From assembly GCA_036186865.1 (NCBI GenBank), contig AP025046.1, positions 33,426,439 to 33,490,438 on the forward strand: DNA of 64,000 nucleotides, read 5' to 3'. A program made the translations under genes and the position numbers. The notes below the pieces were generated by a model. It saw nothing but the letters and a program-made list of their open reading frames with translations. It was not told where the DNA came from and ran no database searches. Below are positions 56,651 through 64,000 of this stretch, one piece after another. Within the stretch, counting starts at the first letter, position 1, and each line of letters opens with the position of its first letter. The DNA is from Eustoma russellianum (Eukaryota; Streptophyta; Magnoliopsida; Gentianales; Gentianaceae).

Positions 56651-57915
56651 AAAATACCATTTTTATTTCATCTAGTTCTAGATTTAGCAAAGGATGCAAC
56701 TAAACTGAGCGTACCTATTTTTCCTATTCTTTCTTCTACTCATTATATGCCTAGGGTAATATCACACACGCACACACAAAAGTTTCTAGGAAAGACTTGG
56801 CACCTAGAATACCTAGAAATTATGCTTAGATGTATGCAAATGTGTCTAAACCAAATAAAATGCATTCATTCCATTTTGATACTTATAAACTTAAATATGG
56901 GCAACCTACATATCCCCCTTATAAACTTTATAGAAATAAATCTACAACACCGAATTATACATACGAAATGCCTATTAAAACTCAAACCCGTGTGCCTTAC
57001 ATTTCATATCAAAATCAGTCACATTATAATGCATTTAGACCAAGGTATAACATATATAAAAAATATATCTCTATTTGAATGGAATGGTCAGGTATATGCC
57101 ACTCCTCTTTAATCCTCAACTTATAATACTAAATATGTGGCAAAAAGGTACATCCAAATTTGGATATCTAAAGGGTATATAAACAAGTTTGTTGCTTCTA
57201 ACATTCTAGGACCCCAAATAAAGGGTACCTAAACTTTATCTTCTTTGTAGGAAAATTACGAAAAGGAAGATAAAGAAAAAAGACTAAAAAACCAAGTGGC
57301 TGTTAGATAGTGGATGTTCGAGGCATATAACAGAGAACCCCAAATTATTCATCAAATTGAAAGAAATAAAGGATAGAGGAAATGTAACATTTGGTGGTAA
57401 CAACTAAGGCAAAGTTGTTGGCAAAGATACGGTTGGGGATCCGAACACGTTCCAAATCAAGAATGTGCTTCTAGCAAGTAATTTATCCGACAAATTATTG
57501 AGTATTTCTCAAATAATTGATTGTGGTTATTTTTTTTATTTTCTACATACTTCGTGTGATAAAATTTATTTTTAAACAATATTAGATGCTAAAATTAAAT
57601 CCTTTGTATCACATGACTTATACACAAACTTGTATCATAGATGATTATGTGATATAGGTATTTCTATTATTGAAAAACATACTTAGAAAGAGCTTTATAA
57701 GAGGTTTACCTAAGCTTGAGTTGAGTAATTTTCAACTATGTGAAACCTGCATTAAAGGTAAACATAGACTACTCCACATAGACTTTTTCAACTAAAACTA
57801 AAACACAAAGTCAACACTAATATTATGTTAGAACTACTCCACATAGACTTTTTCGGTTCAAGTAGGACAAAAAGTCAATGTGGACACTATTATGTATGTT
57901 CGTAGTTGATGACTT
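56651..57915 (+). pseudogene. protease and pre-integrase region of copia (decayed)
   Basis: The protease motif WLLDSGCSRHITENPKLF is near 57298-57350. LLSISQIIDCGY (about 57500) and a degenerate GAG-pre-integrase follow, then GHYYVCS near 57885. The parallel copy at 2737-3180 shows the same order. It is interrupted at 57915. Confidence 0.8.
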
Positions 57916-59273
57916 TTTTGGACCGTAACACCTGCAATAAACACCACTAGAAGGGGGTGAATAGTAGTTGGCAGAAATTACACTACTACCCTTAAAAAAT
58001 TATCACAAAACAGAATCTGAGAGCTACGCAGATTCAGTATCCGTTTTGCAAAATTTAAAAGTCATTGTACACAACTCCAAAAATTATGAAATTTTCAAGA
58101 AGTCAATTCTGAGGCCTTGACTATACGCTGTCCAAAAATAAGCTAAAAATAAAATCGTTTGTCCATTTAAACAAATAAAAAGATTCAGATGGTCAATCTA
58201 GACAGTATTAGAAAGAAAGTTGATAAACTTTGGAAGACTATAACTCTTTGTATACTTGGCCAAAAAGATTGATCTTAATATCAAAATACTCTTTAGGATG
58301 TCTCATTTAAGTTTTCAAAAGCTCTGACATGAAACTATACTCAATAAAATCAGAATGCATATTTCCTTGAAACTGGTCAGATTGTGGCTAGAATGGAGCA
58401 ATTATCTTTCAAAGACTTAAAGCTAACTTTTCTTTGATAAAATCGAGTGATTCGTGTTTCAAATGAAAGCTAACAGTCTGAAGTATAACTCCACCAAAAA
58501 TCGTGAATTTGGAAAATGTTTTTCTATTTTTTCAAGTCGTGTGAATTTAGGTAAAAACTATAGTGAAAAACAGGTAGAATGCGGAAAAGAAGAAGCAAGA
58601 CAAGAACACCGAGAATTTATCCTGATTCGGTCAATGTCACCTACTCCAGTCTACATCATTGGTTGGCAACCTAAACACCTTGTACACTTGACAACTTCAA
58701 GCAACATGATTGGTACACCTTTGCACACATCTTGGCCGATTTTTAGTCTTCAAAAATGACTTGGAAATTGTGAAGACAATACGCAAAGAAAAGGTGGCAT
58801 ATTCCTCCAATAAACCTCAACTCCTTGGCACAAGAATAGGACATGTGATGGCTGCATTTTTTTGATAAAACCAGCCTACCAACCGCTGGTTTTCAAACTT
58901 GATTTCCAAGTTGGCAACTTTTCCCAACTAGCTTGTATTTGGTTGGTCCAGGTGACATAATCTTGTACAGATGTCACAATATGAATAAAACACCTTTGCC
59001 ACCTGATTATACACATGTATTAGGCATATATACATGTACAACTTCAGATTTAGTGAAGAGAAAACAATAGATAAAAGTTGACAAGACTTTGTCAACCAAT
59101 AATTCAAAATTCACACATTTTTCTCTTTGTAAGTTGTAGTAAATTTTATACCAAGAATGCCCTCAAATTCTCTGCAAAAATATGATTAAGAACCTCCAAT
59201 AATATATCCATAAGAGTCTTTAAGAAAATAATAGAATTTGACATAAAAAACCGTCACATATCCCGCCGATGTT

Positions 59274-59535
59274 GATAATATCACCAAATAAGAAAATAGA
59301 ATAGATCACCATAATATAATCTTCAAGAAAACAATAAATGAGCTCCATAATAAAGATAATATCCAACTTAAGTGCTGTCTTTGAGTAAATGACCAAAATG
59401 CCCTTGGATGATAAAATGACAAAAATACCCCTGGTGATAGAAAACTCCAAAAATAACCTTGATGGTCAGAAATAAGTAATAGAATCATAATAAATATATA
59501 TGATCTATTCTATTTTCTTATTTGGTGATATTATC
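59274..59535. repeat. Perfect 35-bp inverted repeat with 192-bp spacer
   Basis: 59274-59308 is the exact reverse complement of 59501-59535 (arm starts GATAATATCACCAAATAAG). Next to the right arm three copies of AATAAGTAAYAGAATCAYAA occur (59471, 59546, 59608). Confidence 0.9.
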
Positions 59536-59705
59536 GATATTGGAAATAAGTAATAGAATCACAATAACATGATGATTAGTCACAAGGCATAATATTATTC
59601 ATCAAAAATAAGTAACAGAATCACAATAAATATATATGAAACATATGCAAATGAAAACAATCATTTCATCACATTTTGGACAAAATTTTCAGAAAATTTA
59701 GGGAC

Positions 59706-59945
59706 ATCGATCGATCGATGTGCCTGTGAACGAGAGATCGATGTCTCACAGTGAGGTCCTAGTTTTGAATATGTCTTACATCGATCATTTGATGTGAGGG
59801 ATCGATGTATCAATCGATCGATGTGTCTCAGGTATAAAGATCAATGTCTCACGGTAAGGTTTTGGATTTTCTCTGCCTTGCATGGATCGATCGATGTGAG
59901 GGATCGATGTACATCGACCGATCAAAGTGTATCAACTTGAAAGGT
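59706..59945. repeat. Dispersed ATCGATCGATG palindromic repeats
   Basis: At least six occurrences of ATCGATCGATG or GATCGATGT-like motifs with irregular spacing, mixed with GTCTCACRGTRAGG, which occurs twice. A weaker set lies in 63050-63180. Confidence 0.8.
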
Positions 59946-60095
59946 CAATGTCATTTTTATCACTTTTTAATATATTTCAACTCCTTAACACTTATATCAT
60001 CAGGTGTGACATTTTTATAACATCTCTTGGTATTATTTACGTATGTATCACTTAAAATTATAATTTTGAAAATTATCCAAACATATTTCTGAACA

Positions 60096-61030
60096 GACTT
60101 CTCCTACAATACATGTACTTTGTTCTTAACTAACAAAGATGATACAACATTGAAAATTGAAAAATTCATTAAACAACTTGAAAATCTATATGAAGTTAAT
60201 GGTATAATTAAATTTTGTGATTCAAAAGGTATTTCACCGCCAAGAACACCAAAACAAAACGGTGTCGTAGGACATAAAAATAGAACAAGAAATAGCTAGA
60301 ACTATGTGTGAAAGCCATGTTTTCAAATTTTTATGGCCCGAGGTAGTAGATTTTGCGGAATATATCATAAATAATTATCTATAAGAAATAAATTAAATAA
60401 AACACCTTATGGATTATTAAATTATATATTACCCAATGTAGATTATTTACGTGTTTTTGGTTGCAAACATTTTGTACTAAGAACTAAGGATAATCTAAAT
60501 TAATTCGAATCAAAATTAATAGAACGCATTTTGTGACCTTGAGGTCATAGGTTCGAGCCACAAAAACAACCTCTTACACAAAGTGTAGGGTAAAGCTGTG
60601 TACATCAGATCGCAAAATTCGGCCCTTCTCCAGAACCTACACAAATGCGGGAGCCTGGTGCACCGAGAACGCCTTTTATTCAAAAAACTCAAAAGCATAT
60701 AGATGTTGTAATCCCACATCTAGAAGAATAATAAAATCTGTTCATGTAAAATTTAATGAAAACACTTATCTTGAAACAAAAGATAAAACCAAAAAGAAGT
60801 ATGATTTAATCTTGAAGATTTTCAAGATGATGATTTCTCACTAGGACCCATAACTAATCATTTAGAATTTACTCCTCCTGAACATGAACTACTTGAGCAC
60901 GTAGAAGATATTGATCATGAAAATGTTCAAACAGAAGAATATGAATCAAATTTAGAAGATGTTCCAATAGAATATGAAAATATACATACAAATGATATAT
61001 TTGAACACGAAGAAAGCGAACCTAGTCAAT
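60096..61030 (+). pseudogene. integrase C-part and linker of copia (decayed)
   Basis: Blocks are IEKFIKQLENLYEVNG, RTPKQNGVVGHKNRT, ELNKTPYGLLNYIL and VDYLRVFGCKHFVLRTKDNL. After the SINE, KAYRCCNPTSRRIIKSVHVK and an acidic stretch follow. Several stops. Confidence 0.75.
60532..60677 (+). mobile_element. tRNA-derived SINE, T-rich end, probably 5'-truncated
   Basis: It holds a box B match GGTTCGAGCC (60550-60559), then GTGTACATCAGATCGC, CGGCCCTTCTCCAGAACC and GGGAGCCTGGTGCACCGAG, ending CGCCTTTT. This arrangement resembles Au/TS-type plant SINEs. It interrupts the copia linker reading between IERIL and NSKAYRC. Box A was not found. Confidence 0.7.
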
Positions 61031-61139
61031 CCAACAACTGGTGACAGATTAAAGACAAACATAAACATCTCAAAGAGTATAGGGATATCAATCAAGGAAG
61101 AAGAACACGTAGGAATATCAACCTAGTTGATTATACCGA

Positions 61140-62640
61140 GTGACATGCATTAGTCTTTCACATTGAAACCAAAAATGTCAAAGAAGCTTTAAATGATTCA
61201 TTTCAGAAAAATGTTATGCATGAAGAACTAAAACAATTTACTAGAAATGATGTATGGCATTTAGTACCCAAGCTTGAAAAAAAACTACAATAGATACAAA
61301 ATGGGTATTTAGAAATAAAAATGAATGAACAATGAAATATAGTATGCAATAAGGCTGGGCTAGTCGCACAAGAGTATAATCAACAATAGAGTATAGACTA
61401 TTGAGAAACATTGCACCTGTTGCACGACTAGAAGCTATTAGACTAACCATTGCTATTTTGAGTAATATCAAACTGTTTCAAATTGATGTTAAAATTGACT
61501 TCTTAAACGGGTTTATACAAGAAGAAGTTTTTGTAAAACAACCCCCTTCAATCCAAAGCATCCTAACTATGTATTCAAGCTCAAGAAAGCTTTTATGATT
61601 TAAAACAAGTTCCAAGAGCTTGGTATGATATATTTGAGAATTTTCTTCTCGCAAATAATTATAGAAGAGGAACCACAGATAATACCTTGTTTAAAAAAGA
61701 AAAGAAAATGATCTACTAATAGTACGAAGCTATATGGGTGATATAATTGTTTTCAACAAATCTTACCTTAGTAAAAGAATTTGAAGATTTTGCATGAAAT
61801 CTGAATTTGAAATGTCAATGGTAGGAAAACTTAGCTATTTCTTAGTATTGCAAATAAAACAAACTCTCTATGGTATCCATATTAGTCAAATCAAATACAT
61901 AAATGACATGATTAAGAAATTTGGATTTAAAGAATAGAACATGCAACTACCCTTATGAGCAAGTACAAAATTAGAAAAAGATAAAAATAGAAAGTCTTTC
62001 GATAACACACTATATAAGTCAATGATAGAGTCTTTATTGTACTTAACTGCATCAAGATCAGATATAATATTTAGTGTGTATATGTGTGCTTGGTTTCAAT
62101 CATATCCAAAGGTGTCTCACTACAATGCGGTGAAAATGATATTTAAATATATTAACCATACACCTCATTTAGGACTTTGTCATGGTAGAAACTCCAAATT
62201 AGAACTATGTGCCTATAGCGATTCTGATTAGATAGAAAATCCACTAGCGAAACATGTCAATTCATATGAACTAATCTAGTCTCTTGGTTCTCAAAGAAAC
62301 AAGCTAGTGTTGCCCTTTCCACCACGGAGCAGAGTATATAGCTTTAAGTCTATGTGGTACACAATTACTTTGGTTAAAACAGTAACTTAGTGATTTTCGC
62401 ATTATAGTGAGTCAGATTTCAATTTTCTATGATAGCACAAGTGCAATCAATGTTTCTCAGAATTCGATACTTCATTCTAATACCAAACATAGAATTCAGA
62501 TAACATTTCTTACGGGATCATGTTCAAAACAGAAACATTAACTTTGACCACATAAGAAATGATAACCAAGTTGTAGACATACTCACAAAATCCCAAGGTC
62601 AAGCAACCTTTGAGGCCTTACGAGACAAATTATGAATGCT
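61140..62640 (+). pseudogene. RT and RNase H of Sirevirus-like copia (decayed)
   Basis: RT shows MHEELKQFTRNDVWHLVPK, IDVKIDFLNGFIQEEVFVKQ, SFYDLKQVPRAWYDIFEN and MIESLLYLTASRSDIIFSVY. RNase H shows AYSDSD (about 62215), WFSKKQASVALSTTEQSI and YDSTSAINVSQN-like sequence near 62430. Numerous stops. Confidence 0.83.
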
Positions 62641-62907
62641 ATCCTACAATACAATAGCATGATTTGCAAATTAAAGGGATCGAGAAATCATGATTTTTGA
62701 ACCAAAATTTGAGGGGGAGTAATAAGAAACATAGGTTGATAGGGAGATTGTATTTGAAACAGGTGTTAGGGCAAAAGGAAGAATGTATAAATTTAAAACA
62801 AGTGGTAAGGCAGATTGTATACATATCTTTAAAAGATTAATATGTGGTAAGTGTATGTATTTAAAATCATGTGAATTTATTTTGAAAATCATTCAAAAGA
62901 AGGAGAA
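62641..62907 (+). other. 3' noncoding part of copia with purine tracts
   Basis: Purine tracts TTTGAGGGGGAG (62708) and AAAAGAAGGAGAA (62895-62907); the second directly precedes the LTR. Confidence 0.6.
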
Positions 62908-64000
62908 TGTTATGTATAGGTTTGAATGATTTTTAAAAGTATCATTTTATTAAGTGTTAAGATATTGATCAAATACAAAAAAAAGATTGTTAAAAGGCCA
63001 TCTTATGTCATGAAAATGTCAAAGTAACATCGTCTATCAAGATTAGACACATCGATCATCGATGTGTACATCAGTCTCTCAAAGAAGACATAGATCGATC
63101 ATTGATATAGAGATCAAAACTAAAAACCTACTAGAATATATCGATCTCTCAACCTGAAATATATAGATCAATTGATGTAACTTCATACCCTACATAGATC
63201 AGACTTTGGTTTTCTCGGGATTCTTAAAGTGTGACCTTTATTTTGTTATACTATATGGCCTTCATGGTATTCTTATATTCATTATTCTAGACTTCTCCAC
63301 TGATATTTAGCAGAATATTAGTCATATTGTTGAAGAACAACCGGCCATACTTGAACGAAAGAAAAGAGAAAGTAGTTTGGATCAAATAGTGATAATTATA
63401 ATGTAATCTATTCTCACCATTAGCCCATCATTGTTATCAGATTTCCCACTCATTTGTAAACATAAAAAATGTTCATATATGAATGTATGATATGGACAAA
63501 TCAAATCTTGACAAATATGCAAGACTATACCACATAGAGCAACCAAACCACTCTAAGACGGCTTGTTGGCAAAGAGTTACACACTTGACACCCAAGGTGG
63601 CGTATATCTCGGTTTTGAAATATAACATGCAGCTGAAATGGTTTGCTCATATCCCTAACTAAGGTTTCAGAAAGTTGGAGAAGAATGTGAGATAAAGATG
63701 TGATCATTTGAAGACTTAATTTCCATGTCATTTTTGCTGAAAATTTCAACTATCACTTGATGAACTCTAGGTGTTTCAATGAAATACCTTGAAGGTGCCA
63801 ACTATGCAAGGTGGAGAGATGTACATTCAATCAAATAAAGACAAATAAGATTGATGACATTGAAAGTGACATGTGGGCATTTTAATCATCATAAGAGCTG
63901 CTCAGACCCATAAATAGGAGTAGAATTGAAGAAGGATGAACTCTCTTCTTCCTTGCTTCTTCCTCTTCTCCATTCTTGTTCTTTATTCTTGCAGATGAGT
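62908..64000 (+). repeat. 3' LTR of Sirevirus-like copia (cut by window end)
   Basis: It starts TGTTATGTATAGG after the purine tract. 63910-63998 (ATAAATAGGAGTAG ... CTCTCTTCTTCCTTGCTTC) matches 48205-48295 of the 5' LTR. The R/U5 end lies beyond the window. Confidence 0.8.

Larger units (their letters stand above)
57916..60095. mobile_element. LTR-like insertion, 2.18 kb
   Basis: It interrupts the copia integrase between VDDF and FSYNTCTLFLTNKDD. It is flanked by GACTT (57911-57915, 60096-60100) and ends ..CTGAACA. It has no pol domain. It begins with AAGGGGGTGAATAG at 57952 and carries many ATCGATCGATG repeats at 59706-59945, which also occur in the 3' LTR of the host copia (63050-63180). 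It is probably a solo LTR of a related Sirevirus-like family. Confidence 0.55.
48199..64000 (+). mobile_element. Sirevirus-like Ty1-copia element with nested insertions
   Basis: It has a 5' LTR remnant (48199-49261), primer-binding site, gag, protease, integrase, RT, RNase H and a 3' LTR from 62908 running past the window. The long gag with zinc knuckle followed by a large coiled-coil segment suggests the Sire/Maximus lineage. Three later insertions sit inside: L1 (49654-55320), an LTR-like piece (57916-60095) and a SINE (about 60532-60677). Coding sequence is full of stops, so it is an old copy. Confidence 0.82.

Noticed and set aside
56062..56652. Coiled-coil ORF as a host gene
   Set aside because: It follows gag and a knuckle relic in frame order and matches the known Sirevirus gag layout, so it belongs to the element.
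59706..59945. CRISPR-like repeated GATCGATC units
   Set aside because: Spacing is irregular, spacers are not unique or uniform, and the context is a eukaryotic LTR.

Overview
The window is nuclear DNA from a flowering plant, most likely a eudicot. It has intron-containing genes for a chloroplast protein and a ribosome-biogenesis factor, embedded in AT-rich intergenic DNA dominated by plant-type LTR retrotransposons (Ty1-copia, Ty3-gypsy), L1 and RTE LINEs, tRNA-derived SINEs and Stowaway-like MITEs. I cannot name the species. No rRNA, tRNA, CRISPR or bacterial-type features were seen.

Host genes. (1) A TSR2 homologue (pre-rRNA processing factor, escort of ribosomal protein eS26) lies on the + strand at 5561-27112 in four exons. 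Exon 2 is split by a 5,032-bp copia element with a clean 5-bp target duplication. Exon 4 is frameshifted before the conserved C-terminal tail. Intron 2 has grown to about 15 kb through LINE insertions. (2) A PSB33/LIL8 homologue (chloroplast Rieske-fold protein with an LHC-like membrane helix) lies on the + strand at 30296-38646 in three intact exons encoding 280 aa, with a 7.4-kb intron 1 full of transposons. (3) An orphan DUF506 exon lies on the - strand at about 28400-28683. (4) One weakly supported exon of an unknown gene lies on the - strand at 39996-40091.

Layout. 1-2736: degenerate gypsy LTR material. 2737-5300: old copia fragment carrying a probable solo LTR. 5360-11122: TSR2 exons 1-2 with the inserted copia element. 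11123-26313: TSR2 intron 2, holding a SINE, a MITE with an RTE tail inside it, an L1 interrupted by a full-length RTE, and a 5'-truncated L1. 26314-27112: TSR2 exons 3-4. 27113-30295: intergenic DNA with the DUF506 fragment and a SINE tail. 30296-38646: PSB33, whose intron 1 holds a MITE, a copia element inside the MITE, an LTR-like piece inside that copia element, and an L1 endonuclease fragment. 38647-41696: mostly unassigned. 41697-48198: a Tekay-like chromovirus on the - strand, ending in an oppositely oriented LTR fragment. 48199-64000: a large Sirevirus-like copia element on the + strand, broken by a nearly complete L1 (49654-55320), a 2.18-kb LTR-like insert (57916-60095) and a SINE (about 60532-60677). 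Its 3' LTR runs off the window.

The mobile elements are all mutated, and I see no novel operon-like or defence-like system. The strongest biology is the transposon-disrupted TSR2 locus, the intact PSB33 gene that tolerates a heavily loaded intron, and several insertion events whose order can be read from target-site duplications.
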